DNA of 64,000 nt from Ascaris suum (Eukaryota > Nematoda > Chromadorea > Rhabditida > Ascarididae): assembly GCA_013433145.1 (NCBI GenBank), contig CM024169.1, positions 6,393,001 to 6,457,000 of the forward strand. The letters are read 5' to 3'. Positions within the stretch are counted from its first letter, which is position 1. Each line of letters begins with the position of its first letter. The translations under genes and the position numbers were made by a program. Below the pieces are notes generated by a model. It made no database searches. It was not told the DNA's origin and saw nothing but the letters and a program-made list of their open reading frames with translations. Below are positions 13,112-28,595 of this stretch, one piece after another.

Positions 13112-13810
13112 GTCAGTCACAACTAAGTAAAGAAAATCGCATGTGAAGTAGCGGTAAAAAGCGCAGCAGTGGGCTCGAGAATTAACACCTCCGAAAGGAG
13201 ACTGACGAGCAAGCGAGAGTCCAAGTCCACTATTGCTGTAAGAAGCGAAGAGAGTGGAAACCAAAGCGAACTCATCTATTTTTTCTTATGAGTAAAACTG
13301 CGCGGATGGAGGAGAACAGATGAATGAGACGTAATCAAACAAGGCTGGCAAACACTGTTCACGAATAAAAATTTCACCATGAGAAAAAGTACAGATTAGG
13401 CTGAAGGGGAAACTCTTCGATAAAAAGGTGACGTCAACAGCAACAGTTCTTATGCGGAAGAGCACCAAGGAAAAGCGCGCGCTACTATCAACGGCAGAAA
13501 GCTGCAAGGAATAGGCGGCAACTGGGACATATTTGGTCGAGAGGAAAGCTTCGAGGGGCAAAATGTAAAACAATGAGTGACCGAAGCCGAAATGAGGAAA
13601 TTTAATATGGTGAAAAAATATTCACAACGAAAAACGGCATATAGCGAGAAGAATCACAGAACCAAGGCAACGGATTAGTGAAAGGATTAGAGGCAGCCTG
13701 CAGCGAGATAGAGTGACCTTCTAAGGAAGACCGTAGGAAGCAGATGGATCGAAGAAGCAGTTCAGTGATATCGTGACAAATGGAAGCGATATGAAGAGAC
13801 ATTTATGCAT

Positions 13811-15145
13811 AGTGAATGCTTTGCTGATTAAAGTGAAGAGAACAGATATAATGTCACCTAGCATCACATCGATCCGTACACTTATTTAAAAAGCTTAACG
13901 AGCAATCATATAGAGCCGCAGCGGTCATCCCTTATGGACAACTCGCACAGTGCCGTCTTATCTCGAGTGACAGCTTTCTCAGCGCACCAAAATAACACCG
14001 CGTCGCATCATTTCAACAACGTGAAGTCCTTCAAAGCAGTTCATTTCGGAGGTCGGCTAACGAGTTGAGCATTTATTGCAGGGACATGTTATGCCTGACT
14101 TACTCAGCTCAAACCCATCCTTTCAAATACATTTTATGAGCTGAAAATGTGCCATCGTTCGTTGTCCTAACGTCTTCTAATCCCTTGCCATTTTGTTGCA
14201 GCCCCTCGTTGCGTTTGTCTCTGCTTCAAGAACTTCGGAATCGTCATTAAGTAGCCGACCAGGTCCAGGTTATTTGACCCTGTCCTATGAAGCTTTAATG
14301 AGTATCAGAGATGGTGAAGAAAGTTCGAAGAAAATTCATATAAGAAAGTAGAATTCTTTATCAACATAGGCAACTTTAGTGTTACTAAGGATTACTCCTC
14401 TCTAGAAATATTACAGCTGAGAATTCAGTTATGCGTTGCCTAAATTGATCTCAGCAGTTTTCTAATTTCGAATGCGAATTTCATGTCCGAAGGATATTTT
14501 CCAAATTCAGTCACTAAGACGGCAAATAAAATTTCCGTCCGGTTGTGACGTTAGGAGAGCACTTCTGTGTGTGATTCAAAATAAGCTTATGCATCATGGG
14601 ATATCCCACTGTATGAACTTTTGCATCTGGTCAGCAATTCAACCAAATAAAGTGCTGAAAAATATTCGGTTCCGACAAAAGTAGTCGTGCTAAACAGTCA
14701 GCGCATAGATGCTGAAATCTAAAGATGGAGCGTAGGCACTATTTAATGGCAGAGGACAGGTCATGGTATAAAAATGCCTAGAAACTATTGTTAAAGTGAT
14801 CAGAGATCAATAAAGTGAACCATGCAAAGTGATTCAAGTATGGCGTTATGCAAGGTAAACATGAAGGATATCTCACATCTTCAATATCTCTAGTTATCCT
14901 CCCTTATAGAAACCTAATTTTTGAGACAACCATCAATCTACTTATTTCATCATAAAGTAATCCAGACGACGGTATCACCTCTCACGAAATTTCTGCCTGC
15001 CTATACGAGACACTGATTGGCTCTCTAAATGTTCAAATTATGAGGCAACGCCATACCGTACCTCTTCTAAATAACCCTGTCGAAAAGCGTGCCAGAAAGT
15101 TTTCCATTTCCACTCATCAAAACAACCAGGTTTCATTTATCAACG
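13811..15145. other. Unassigned DNA, no supported gene
   Basis: Nothing recognised in either orientation. Open frames are short and without splice framework. Confidence 0.6.
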
Positions 15146-15200
15146 AAAAATAATAATACTCAGTAATGGATTCAAAAAATAATAGTCAGTGATGGATTCA
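15146..15200 (+). repeat. Imperfect tandem duplication, about 27 bp
   Basis: Two adjacent units each run from an A-rich AATAAT segment to a shared end, CAGTAATGGATTCA in the first copy and CAGTGATGGATTCA in the second. The first unit carries a few extra bases (AATACT). Confidence 0.7.
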
Positions 15201-15456
15201 GGTTCCCTATGGTCAACAATGATCTGTTTCAAAAGAATTGCTTTTTGCGACCCGCTCAGTGCATGTAAAGTGAGAAGCCGATTGGTGACAGCTGCATACA
15301 AATTTCTTGATATTCTAAAGTAGTCATAGTCTCATTAACAGCCGAGAAACCAGACTGACCGCTAACCTAACTGCTCATTCAGAGAAGTATATTATAAACA
15401 TCAAACTTCTTTGTTGTGACATAGTGGTTCCCGAATTTAAGCAACCGAACAGAGAG

Positions 15457-15533
15457 ACACATGCACGCAGACATACACATGCACGGACAAGTTCTCACAC
15501 CAACACACGCACATACATCCAAGTGCACAAACA
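15457..15533 (+). repeat. Imperfect CA/ACGC-rich tract
   Basis: Mostly alternating purine-pyrimidine DNA with ACACATGCACGCAGACATA-type words, similar in style to the larger tract at 29.1-29.6 kb. A decayed dinucleotide repeat is the simplest reading. Confidence 0.65.
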
Positions 15534-18500
15534 CAACTTCGGAATGATGGACCAGCTAATGGGTATGGGTGCGGCAACTGCATATCTGCAATTTTATGGG
15601 TGCTACTTAAATAGAAACTTTTATCGATGATTCACATTGCCATAAAAAAATGCGTAAAGTATTACTGCATGTTTTTCAGGATTACTGCAGCTGACTGTTT
15701 CCATAACCGGAGTTGCGAGAAGCGTAAATGGTTCAGAATCCGTCGTATGCATTCTTACTTATTCATTTTTCCTTCCAAATTTGAATATGTCTAAGAAGAA
15801 TTGTTTTAGTTGCGCACATCCGATAGATATGAGTACCTGAGAGTACAAAGTTATGTATAAAGTTATGTAATGTATCGATGGAGAAAGGTGCAATAATTTT
15901 CATGAGAAATGACTTTGACACACCAGTCTGAAAACCAACAAGTTAAAAAAATTTCGCTAAAAGCTATGAGTAGGCACTAAGTTTGCAGAGCTGGAAAGCA
16001 AGCAGCTGCAGATGCATATAGACTAATAGGCACTGGTAATCTTAAAGCAGGAAAGCGACATTAGGTTGAAAGGAAAGAAGGGAGAGGAGAATACACTACT
16101 TGGAATAGGTGGAAGGTTGCAGTTCGTCTGAGAAAAGCCTCAGTAAGAGACAAGAATCCAAGACTGCCTTTAACCGCGGTTTCAGTGAGCTAACGAAACA
16201 AACCTCCTCTGTCTTCCGAATGGGTGTGCCCTTGCCTTGAACCAGTATCTTGATGGCAGCGTTAACCGCTTGAAGGCTATGGCATTCATACACATTCTTT
16301 AGCATGATAGATGAAGCATGCGGTGGCCAAATTGGATGAGGTGATGCTTCAGATGTACTCTTTAACACTTTCGCAGAAAAAAGAGGTGTTTTGCAGTCTC
16401 AGAGAGCTTTATACGCACAGTAGTGAATCAAGTGAATAGCACCGTTCAAGCAGCAATCACTCAAATTGTTCAAACGATAAATTACGTATAATATTTAATG
16501 GAAGGTCATGCATAATGTCGCAAACGAAACTCATCGGATTATCAATGAATGAGCGGCAATAAATTCTATGTGCAAGTTCGTCCATAATTGCCTCTCATGC
16601 GAGGGATGAATATCAAAGAGTAGATGTCCTTCTCGTGCATTATGTGACGCGCACGACTGAGGAGCGAAAGACTGAAGAGATTCTGATGAACGAACGTGAT
16701 GGGTTGACGAGATGATTGCCGTTGGTAGTAATAGTAGAAATAACGTCAGGAAGGAATTTTTTCATGCTGTTGTACTTTTGATTGAGAGTGGCTGAGAGAA
16801 CGCTTTTAAGAAAGTGAGAAAACGTATAAGGTTTGATAGTATACCGATGACTGGATCAAATATTAACAATGATAATTTCAGATATGAACTAAGAGCTTCA
16901 ACAGATAGAGAATTTACTATCACGGCAGATTTTTATTCACGCAGAGACGATTTCGAATAGTCGGCTTTGCATAATGATTGCGAGAGGAGAGGAATATTCA
17001 ACGAATGGTTTCCTTGATGGGAAATGATGGTCACATACTTCGCAAAAAATTCATTCTAAGAAAAGATTTATATTGTTCACTCAGTCAAAGAAGGAAATAC
17101 AAATTGAAAGGAAGCAAGCAAAGAAGGAAAACTGAGCGAATTGTAAAAAATATCAACTTTTCATGAATGTTGCCTTCAGTTTGCTTCATGTTAGCGAAGA
17201 TATATGCTTGAGCGGTAAACTTAAAACACTTCAGTTCTTTTTAGCGGTGAACACAATTTGGAGTTAATTTTCTCATTCGTTTATGCAATCGAAGTGAAAT
17301 AGCGTTCATCTCGAATGAATGCGTGAATAAAGTTATAAATCAACGAATTTAGAGACCAAAAATGATGGCAGTGACAAAGAAGCTGTCTACAAGTGATGTT
17401 ATATAGCGACGGACATGAAAAAAAAAGCTGTCTGCATTTAAAAGAGATTCATACACATCCTCAATGATAACCAATTGTCATACACTTGTTTCGTGATTAA
17501 TCAAAAATCATCTCATTAAAGAGTTTGTGTCGTAATTAAAAGTGCTATAACACAGATGAAATTAAATTATTCGAGAGAAATGAATCGCTAATGAATGTAA
17601 TATTCTTTTCGATTTTCGTTTGGTCGGTAAACTGCAGAGAGTAGCGCAGTTCGTGTAATCGAACAATCTATGCCGACTCGCAAATTGTTCAAAAGTGAGG
17701 AAAACGATTCACCGCACAAAACATCGCAACTTATGTAAAGAGACGCCGATGATCGCATCGTTTTGCAGTGTCCACATGACAACAATAATCAAATTTGTAT
17801 GCAGTAGTCTTGCACATGCCGCGTTTTAAACTTCATATATCATGCAGCGTTTTAGCAACAATAAGGCGGTGCTACTTTTAAGGCGTGAATGTAGTTATAT
17901 ACATGCACCCCTTTTACGCAGCATACCTATTTTTTTTTTTTTTCTTGCCTTACATCTGCCCAGTAATCTATTAAAGAGCACTGTCTTCAACCGTTCCGGA
18001 GGTTCATATGTCGAACAGGTGATACAGATGGGTATACCTGCAGCGCAAAGGCGATTGCTCTCTGTATGGACAACAAACAAATGTCAGATCATTTAGTTCG
18101 TTATGCGCTCCCACATACCGTTCACTTGAGTGAACAGTTTTACGGGTCGTTGAAAGCCAAAAGTACACAATATTAAATTAATATTTCAACTGATCTGGAC
18201 ATTTATGGAAATATTATATTATGGTTCTTCTCGGTCATCGAATAGATGTGAAATGAAAATCGAAGCAACGTAAAATGTTAACAAATTTTATTGGCTGCAA
18301 ATTCTTTTTCAAGTTTATGAATATGTATAATATTGTATAAGAGGTTAATCCACACTACTTTATAATTTTATAATCGTGTTTTAAGATGGGACCATTGGAG
18401 AGAGAAACAGATATGCATATAGAAATAGGCATAAAAGATTGCTGCCATAACGGTCTTTGCAAACGTAAATGTAAGAGTAGTGCACAAAAAGGAAAAATGA

Positions 18501-21500
18501 CCACCACGCCTGATTCCACATAGACAAGTGATCAACAAGTCTTAATTAAGAGGTCGAAATTGCAGCATGATATACGAATTGGTAACTGCGACACAACATC
18601 AGGTTTCAAGCTCATACGGCAAAGACACTTGACGAACAGGTAGTGAGCTAAATCATATGAAGGGCATCCATCAGTGAGCGCATTCACAACTGAGCTGCCA
18701 TAATTTTCTAGTAAAAGAGGTCTTAAGGCATTCAGACTGCCCCTCTCTAGCCTGTTATGAGTGCTAAAAGTGCGTTCAAAACGTTCACTGACACTAGCAA
18801 CAAAATGAGTTCCTTAAAAAGAGGTAAGCAGATACCCGCCAATTCGGTGTGCGCTGGTATATGTTATACTTACTTTCGCTTTTTTTAGATGGTTGCCCGA
18901 CGTTAGAATATTTTTTGAAATTAAGGAATGCTCATTAAACTATAATTAAACTATAACTATAATGGCATGCAGCCTCCCAATTGGCAACAGCCCAAAATTT
19001 ATTGAGAACAAATGGAAGCAAATTCGAAGCATAACGCTTATTATTGTAATAAGTAGTAAAAATATGCTTTATTAACGATCATTCATCACACTCTTTCGTT
19101 ACTGTGAGCAAAAAACTTAACTAAAAACGGAGCACTATGGATAATATTATAGCTTTAAAATGTCAACTGGTGATTGCAACTTCTAGCCATCTTAAGGGAG
19201 GACGTCTTTTCGTTTTGGTCGAAATGAAGAGAAAATTACGGTGAGGAATGCATAAGCGAGCGCTTATTGGCATCATCTATGTTGGCTTTTGAATGCCATT
19301 ACAAATAGCGCAATAGACTTCAAAATTTCTATTTTATCGTTAAGATTCAGTGGCAATTAAATTCGGTTCATTCAACGTAGTAGCATCTTAAAAATATTCC
19401 AAAAGTTAAGATGTTTAGTGAACGAGCGATTTTATACTCGCAATTAACAGACTCCATCGAAGTATATATTTTTTTAATACGGACCACTAAACAAGCTGAT
19501 AACAACAGTTGACGCTCACAATAACGATAATCTTCATCGCTCGTTGATAAGCATCGTTTGAAGACGAATGTAATAAAGGTGCTCTCAGGCTGATACTAGG
19601 GAATTGGTCGTATTTCTATAAGATCCCTCCTCGTTACTCTCTTATTCTGGCTTCTTACTGCGGCTCTCCTGTTATTGTGACAAAGTAAAAATTAAGCAAC
19701 TTCAACAATGTGGTTGTGCTTGTGAATCGGGCACCATCACGAAACCTTTCATGATAGCGTGAAAAAACTGGAACCAATAAAACGACCATAGGTAATTGCG
19801 AGAATACAATACACTTTCTCACTCACATAAGCACTGCAATCCGGCCGATAGGAGTACAGCCAGGTCGCATTTAATGAAGGTCGGAAAGGACGCGAGCATC
19901 CTACTATATTCCCACGTTTTCCGATTACCGATTAGGTTATCAAGTTAAGTTGAATTGTAGAGTGCGCAGGCAGGTTTTCAAATATAAGAGTTGTAAGTCA
20001 AAAAACATCGACATTGTGCACGCAGACCGATCGTTGGATTAGAGATCTGCAATACGTAATGAACGGTGTAAAATTTGTTCTTGCCAATGGAAATAGTATC
20101 AATATGTTGCAGTGCAGATGAGCGAATAATGACCTCAAGCGATATTAACCCAATATATGCGCTCTTCCTTTACCCAAGCATTTATTGATTTAAGCATGGA
20201 TATTTAGCGTTTATGCAAGGATTCTAAGTGGGGGTGTACGACCACGAACGCAATTTGCGCAACTCTACGTACAGCACAGCTAGCTTAGCTGCGCTTATCA
20301 ACATTCTTCTCGTTGCAAATTTGCAAGATTATCGCTTAGTGAGCATAAGCACTGTACCGCTACCAAAAACATTTTATGCATCTTTCCACCAATAGTATTT
20401 CAAATATCTTTTCCCGATTATTTGACCACTCCGGTTAAATGACTTATATGAGCGACCAGTATTTCATACGGCAGGCTTACTTCTTATGTCTTCTATCATA
20501 GGAAATAGGCGGTACAAGTGTATTTCTTCTTTTCGCAATGAAATGAGCGAAAATCCACCTCAACTCATCAGTGACTGAAGCTAGGCGATTTCAAATGCAA
20601 TAAACTTGGCCATAATAAATGTAAAATTCTTTGTGCGCTCTCATCGGATAGAATTTCATAAAATAACATCATCGCGTGCTTGTTGTCATTCCACGCACAA
20701 CTTACATCCAATGCAACGTAATAACAATGAGAGCACTACATCACTGCAGGAGAAAATATTGCATCATATTAGATATTTACGTCGAAATGGCGGTTTTCCT
20801 TCTCAACATTGCAATATGCCCATCGAATCTTTGCCGTTCATTTGTTCGATATGGAATTTATGTATCAATCAAATATACTCTTCTGTTCGATATAGACAAA
20901 TTTCGTTAGGCGATCGCTTATTGAAATAGGTGACTGAAGTGAAATTGCACAAATCGAGGAGAAAACTCTATAAGCACTTTATGAATAACACAGATGAACG
21001 GCGATATATTACGTTCGCTTCTTACTATTCTTTAGTGTTCCATTTAATTAAGCGGTTAAAATTCTGCTGTTATTAGTTGTTCTTTATCTTTATGATGCAA
21101 TGGAATCTCTCGTTCAATTGGCTGGTCGTATCACTTATACTGCACACTTCAAACGAAGCATCTTCTCACCATATTCTTGAACTACAGCCTAGCATAAAGT
21201 TCATTAACTTATTCGAATTCGTCAATGCGGCACTGATTAGTACCAAGGTGACGAAGAATAAAAAGTCCGCCTGTTGTCAGTGACGCAAGTGTCTTAAGCA
21301 GTAAACGGAAAAGACCTAAAAGAATAGTCAAATTGAGAATGATTGTCGCGAATCATCGCGAAGCAACGGTGATTCACAGCAACGCAAAGAATGAACGAAG
21401 GCGCAACTAGACACGGGCACCGTCGGAAGCTGCACTCATGGCGGTCCCGTCAACCTCGTCTCTAGTCAAATGGAGTCACGGCAGTAACTCTTACATCTCC

Positions 21501-21719
21501 AAATTGATGCACTGCGTCACTTCCTAGCAAAAAATGTGCCATTCAAATGAATGAGCCGAATAGCCGACAATGCGGAGCACTCGACGGAATAAAAGCTTGC
21601 AGTGGATGAGTAGCGGTTTTGATCGTTCATTGGATCCTTTTTTTTGAACGGGAGAGGGGGGGAGGGAGGCTCGTGAACTTCTACATATCTCCCCCTTTCC
21701 TTTTGGGCCGTCATCTTCG
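15534..21719. other. Unassigned DNA, no supported gene
   Basis: About 6.2 kb without a recognisable coding segment, RNA gene or element on either strand. A run of 15 T residues lies near 17930. The longest frames, about 107 codons at 20606-20929 and 90 codons at 16368-16096 on the minus strand, match nothing known to me and overlap equally long frames or lack splice signals. Confidence 0.55.
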
Positions 21720-21955
21720 ACTTCGATACTCATCCGCTGTTCACGTTGCTGTCTGTACCATCAGTTCGATTTATGCTCGACGGCCACTTCGATACTCATT
21801 CGACGATCGGCATAGATATTTATTTGCCGATCACTTAGATACTCATTTGCTGGCCGACTTTGACATTCACTCGCCGATTGACTTCGGTATTAATTCGCCT
21901 TCACCTCGATATTCTTACGTCAGTCAGTCCGACTTCATTCCCCTCACTCCGATTT
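21720..21955 (+). repeat. Degenerate 24-bp minisatellite
   Basis: Units built on ACTTCGATACTCATTCG start at about 21720, 21762, 21786, 21809, 21833, 21857, 21881, 21903 and 21932. The spacing is exactly 24 for 21762/21786, 21809/21833, 21833/21857 and 21857/21881, and drifts by a few bases elsewhere. The + strand frame stays open through the array, so each unit would encode eight residues (DFDIHSPI-like). The open frame follows from a period divisible by three and does not prove coding. Confidence 0.75.
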
Positions 21956-22040
21956 CGCTCGCCGGTCAATCGACTTACGTCTTGATCGTCGATTCGACTC
22001 TCGTTAGCAGCTCAATTCGATTTGCGCCTTTTGGTCAATT

Positions 22041-22120
22041 GTGCTCTTCGTTTTACCGCGAATTCTACATTCCCTTTGTTGTGCCTTTCGTTTTGACGTT
22101 AATTCTGCCTTCGCTCTGTT
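22041..22120 (+). repeat. Tandem duplication of a 40-bp unit
   Basis: Two 40-base units in exact register (22041-22080 and 22081-22120) share GTGC, TTCGTTTT, AATTCT and TCTGTT/TTTGTT blocks at the same offsets. It follows the 24-bp array within the same stop-free frame (21619-22158, 179 codons). No protein family is recognised in that frame. Confidence 0.7.
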
Positions 22121-22158
22121 TTCGTAGTGTTGTTCGCGATAATGGTCTAATGGAATAG

Positions 22159-22640
22159 GCTGTCATTTCCATATACCCCCAAAGGCACTTCCAGTATCTG
22201 CGAATTATCATTGAAACTCCGCAAACCAACGAGATGATAATAACTCTTCAGTTAAGTGCATAGAGAAAAAAAATTTACTAGAAGAAAGAAACTTATTTTT
22301 GGAGCTCTTGAAGACTCGAATTTTTCCAAGCATTTTTCCAAGAAGAAATTTCCAAGCATCCAGACTGTATCATGTTCTCAGTCTTGAGATTTCTTAACCA
22401 ACAAGGAAGTTAAGACTCACTGAGCTTTATTAGAAAAGATTATTAAAAGACTGGCGCGCCTAACAACAACGTTCATCGTTCCGATTTGCAAACGTTGTGG
22501 TGTCGGCATCCAATTGAATGCACCTTTATCTCGAGGACGTTCAAGTTATGCGTCAAACCTATCATTCTGAATTCAAGTCATCAAGATTGTTTCTTCAACC
22601 TGGGCTTGTGAGCGTAATCCTTTCTGTTTTTATATTTTAG
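22159..22640. other. Unassigned DNA with short direct repeats
   Basis: Contains three nearby copies of TTTCCAAG/TTTCCAAGCAT at 22321-22360. A minus-to-plus comparison revealed no recognised coding. A + strand frame near 22434-22569 (45 codons, with CKRCG) is stop-bounded and unassigned. Confidence 0.45.
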
Positions 22641-22730
22641 CTGCTAAAGTTTTCGTCGGAGCATGACGACTCCATGGTATCTATGATGGGAACACGCCAG
22701 GCGTGCATCTTTGAAACATACCGTAACTAG
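22641..22730 (+). CDS. Candidate terminal exon, unknown protein
   Basis: A strong acceptor (pyrimidine-rich tract ending TATATTTTAG at 22640) opens directly into a 29-residue frame ending in TAG. The encoded segment contains FSSEHDDSMVSMMGTRQAC, which is compositionally protein-like. No family is recognised and no upstream exon was established. A chance acceptor in AT-rich DNA is a real alternative. Confidence 0.25.
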   Translation: MLKFSSEHDDSMVSMMGTRQACIFETYRN

Positions 22731-23389
22731 CGTAAAGGTGTTACGCTCACATCATCCCGCCTTTCGGCACGCCTTCCCTCTCGCTGTTCCTGCACTCCCT
22801 ATGACAGCTCGAATTGCTTTATATATTACGCAAGGTTCGTTTCACAGCTACAAGCTTATTCAGCTTTATGATACAGTCTTATTCATCACCTCACAAATTA
22901 ACCCTATGCGTTCATAGAATAAATGCTGCGACCATATCGAATTATCGCAGTTCTGAAGTTGTGAACGCTATGTTCTGGGCTCGTTTAGATGTAGATCGAC
23001 GGAGGTATTAATAAAATCTCGATCGATCAAGAGTTTTTATAGTCCCCATTTTTATGAATTTCACTTCGTTTTCTAGGAAAATTTTTTCCCATTTGCTGAG
23101 CAACTTTTCCCACCCAATCAACAGAACTTTCTTATCCCTTCTCTGTGCATTCTAAACCAGGCTACCAACTAAGAGAAATCTTGATGCCCTTCAAAGCTGA
23201 AAATGACTATGCTTTACATTCTCATGTTTGCCGTTTGCTCCCTAAACCGCAGAACGTAGGCAGCCATCTCGATACTGCAGTTAAGAAGTCCCTGATTATC
23301 TAAGCATTGCAGTAATTGCATAGCATTAGGCACTTTTGCAAATTTCCTTCGGCAAAGCCCTCACACGTGTACTCGTGTGTTTTTTCCGC
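22731..23389. other. Unassigned DNA, no supported gene
   Basis: Only short overlapping frames without domain or splice evidence. Confidence 0.6.
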
Positions 23390-23512
23390 ATGTCTGTTAT
23401 TTTGTCTCTTTGCTTATCTTCCTGTCCGTCAATCTGCGCGTCTATCCGTCCTCTGCCTATCTCTCTACATGTCTGTCTGCTTATATGTCCGTCTATATGT
23501 CTCTCTGCCCAC
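23390..23512 (+). repeat. Decayed (GTCT)n-type tetranucleotide repeat
   Basis: Words TGTCTGTC, GTCCGTC, TATCTCTC and TGTCCGTCTATATGTCTC dominate. The degenerate array keeps several frames open on both strands, which explains the overlapping frames here; none is supported as coding. Confidence 0.7.
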
Positions 23513-23676
23513 GCAGTAGTTTCAAATCGAGAACGATTGAATGCCGAGTCAAGAAATTTCGTGTGCACGTTGCACACCACATAGTGACTCGCCATAACAT
23601 AATTGCGTGATTCATGTTGTTAGAGGTACATAATGTGTGAGGAAAGCTATTGCTTTTAAAGGTGGGAGGAGTTTTA

Positions 23677-23745
23677 CAGCCGTCGGGTTGCAGGAAAACG
23701 GTTCTTTCGTAGAAGATTTGTACAGGCAAACGGATTAGCTCAAAC
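23677..23745 (+). repeat. Copy C of a dispersed repeat
   Basis: Aligns without gaps over about 68 bp to 30309-30377; 18 of the first 22 bases agree and both share GCAGGAAAA and AGATTTGTA at the same offsets. Overall identity by eye is a little above 60 percent, as expected for an old repeat. Family unknown. Confidence 0.5.
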
Positions 23746-26087
<2,342 letters not shown>

Positions 26088-26291
26088 TTGAACATATTCA
26101 GTTTTCACTTGGAAATTTGGCATGCGGATCTCTCAGAACTGGTTAAATACCCTAATTCTCCTCTATTCCACACTCTCTGTAAAACATGGCTAACACATTC
26201 CAAAATGTTGGATGAGATAGAAAAGTTGCAGTTGCGTGAGGATTCAGATTCATATGCAAATATCAAGAACTTTGATCCGGTCGGACATTGA
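26088..26291 (+). CDS. Candidate terminal exon, unknown protein
   Basis: The tract CCTTTTATTTTCCCACTAG (26069-26087) is a good acceptor, and the frame that starts at the next base runs 67 codons to TGA. The encoded segment is mixed and charged (for example LCKTWLTHSKMLDEIEKLQL) with no low complexity. No family recognised, no upstream exon identified, and no polyadenylation signal assigned. It may equally be a chance open frame. Confidence 0.25.
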   Translation: MNIFSFHLEIWHADLSELVKYPNSPLFHTLCKTWLTHSKMLDEIEKLQLREDSDSYANIKNFDPVGH

Positions 26292-28595
26292 AGGTGGAAG
26301 TGAAAATCTGGGAATTTGCGCATCAAAGACTGAAACTTGATGAGAGTTCACCCTTTCCCTCGTTTCTCCCTATTCCTCCCTCTGTCACCCGCATGTCATT
26401 TTTGATGCAGCTCATCTATACATTTCACTTTCAGCTACGCAATATTGCTTGCAACGGATAGCATGGTGACCAACTCAAAATGTTATAAGAAAAATAACGC
26501 GTTATGAAGGTAGAAAGAAATTAACTCGGTTAATTTGTGCGCATCCAGCTGACTGTTTTTGTGAAGAGATGCGAATATCTTGTGGTGAAACAGAGCAAAT
26601 TCTGTGCAATTGGTGGCGATGCAAATAAACAGCATGCTAGGACTTTATGGATGGTGAAAAGTGGAGAGGGGGGGGGGAGGAGGAAGGACTGAAAGAGGGC
26701 TAAGGAGCCACTCACAAAGCATCCATTAACATCTCCCGTTTAAGCAAATGAACGCAACTGTGCCAAATTTCTCTACCATAAATAAATACATAGCAACGGT
26801 TTCTCATTGAGATTTAATATATCATTGCACTGATAACATCCTCACTCGAAATGCACATAGCCAAGACACATTTCTTTACTGCCTCGAGCGTTTCGAACTG
26901 CCTTTCTTCTGCGGTTAAATATTCAAACATTTCTTTTGGAAAAGAAAGTATAAAATTACGCTGAAAATGGCATGCGAAAAATTAATAATCTGGAACTGCC
27001 GTACGCCGTTGTACCGAAGAAATAATGGAAACAACTTACCATCGTATTTAAAGCAAAATCCCGATGTCATAAATATTTGCGAACTGCTGTGCTTCTAAAT
27101 TCGCAGAACTATGACGTCATATTCGACGGTATTCGAATTTGGGCTTCATAAAGTTATAGTAAAGCAGTAGGAACGAGAAATGGAGTATTCTTCTCCTTCA
27201 TCATTTTTTCCCTCCTCTTTCAATCGTCTCACTAATTGGATTCTATTATGATCCAACTGCGCAGAAAACATTGCCAAATGTGCAAAATTTTTTGTAAATC
27301 CATTCGTTCTGTTCCACTTAGTGGCTATTTTCTCCAATAGAAGTGACTGGCGAATCATCATAGGGAATCGTGAACCCAGCGGTTCGGAATCCTCTATAGC
27401 TTATTTCTTCTTCACACTGTAGCATTGGCAAAGTAGTCCTTTCGTCCTAGGCATTCGATGAGAAAAGGAAGTCTCAAGCACTTGAATGCAACGCTCCAAC
27501 ATACTGCCACAGTTTTATTGCCCGAACTTCCTCCCTCTTCATTAACACCCTTGAAAATGCTCAAGTGCAGATTTTGTTGAACCAAATACTAACTCACCCT
27601 ATCCCTTACTTCTCTTCCACTTCAAACATTTCTTTGAATGATCCTATCTTTTCTGCATCTCAACATTGGCGCCTCTCTGCTTCTTATCCTAATATAAAAT
27701 AACCCTCCAAACAAAGTTACCAGCCTTAATTACACAAAAAGTGTTACCGCCGCAAAATAAGCCACAGTCGCTTGGTAGAGTTCATATAACTTTGTCTTAA
27801 CGAAATACAAATCAGAGAAAGACATGCATGGCATCGTCTGAAGTCGATGCCACACATGGCTGGCGCGCTTTTCTAGATCGATTTGCACACTGCAAACGCT
27901 ATTCGTTCGTTGGTGAAAGGACTGTTATCAATTTTCTTTTCATACCGTAACGCATGGCTTTTATACAACAATGAGGCTTGCGTACCATATATAATATGAA
28001 TTTTGGAAATTCGATGCATCAATACTTTTGGGACGCTTTCTCAAAAGAGGGTTTTTAAATGCTGCACGAACTAAGGACGAAAACATGTTAATGTGTCATT
28101 GTCGCACCCTAAATACAGGAGCACGGACACGTTTGCGGATGAAGAAGTCGGCTGGTTATAAAAATCGATTACACATCAGGCGTGCAATAAATTTACCTCA
28201 AAGGAATTTTAAGCTACACTATTAAAATAATGTGAATTTGTATATTTCGGTATGAATTTCGATGTTCCATGATGCATACCGTGAAAATTACCAAAATAGA
28301 TATCTGCACAATGTCTTTCCTCGCCATAACATTGGTCACTCGCCTTATACAGAAGCTGCTAAACGCATATACAAGTGAACGCATACTCTAAAAAATTTAT
28401 GCAGGAACGACTAGCAGTGTAATTTGAGTGATGAAGGAACAGATATAATCAAATTGCTTTCATTCCGAGTTGTGATAGAGCGTCCATAGAGTGTTCATAG
28501 CAGTAAGGAAGCTTAGCCATCTCCAGTCTGCTTTTATTCACGTGATCAATTAAAACTAAGAAAAAACACGAAGCAAGCGCAACAGTCGTCACTAA
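26292..28595. other. Unassigned DNA, no supported gene
   Basis: Contains a G10 run at 26668-26677 and an 8-bp hairpin near 27830-27853 (TGGCATCG/CGATGCCA). Nothing coding was recognised. Confidence 0.55.

Larger units (their letters stand above)
11104..13810 (+). mobile_element. Degenerate RTE-clade non-LTR retrotransposon
   Basis: Fragments of an endonuclease/reverse transcriptase polyprotein occur in the expected order, spread over three frames. Endonuclease: an N-terminal LCSYKARTL-like start (11104), a stretch ending GNLGLGAPNSRG near 11570, DIEYILENK (about 11699) and SSEHHLVRAK (11753-11782), the last matching the SDH catalytic box. Linker: TLTEERKELLAARR near 11970-12010. Reverse transcriptase: EQAGFMPNKSTIDMIHV (12685-12738), FTDYAKAFSSVED (12789-12827), IPIEVKRGV (ending 12968), FDELDWHVRDKKLDGKTLSH (13020-13079) and LRFAYDIVLIS (13079-13111), where the usual FADD box reads FAYD. 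A thumb-like VGSRINTS follows near 13170. Many stops and frameshifts and a G22 run show it is dead. The ends are not defined; sequence after 13250 is only weakly similar. Confidence 0.85.

Noticed and set aside
13286..13573. Minus-strand frame of 95 codons
   Set aside because: It is antisense to the 3' part of the RTE remnant and has no similarity of its own.
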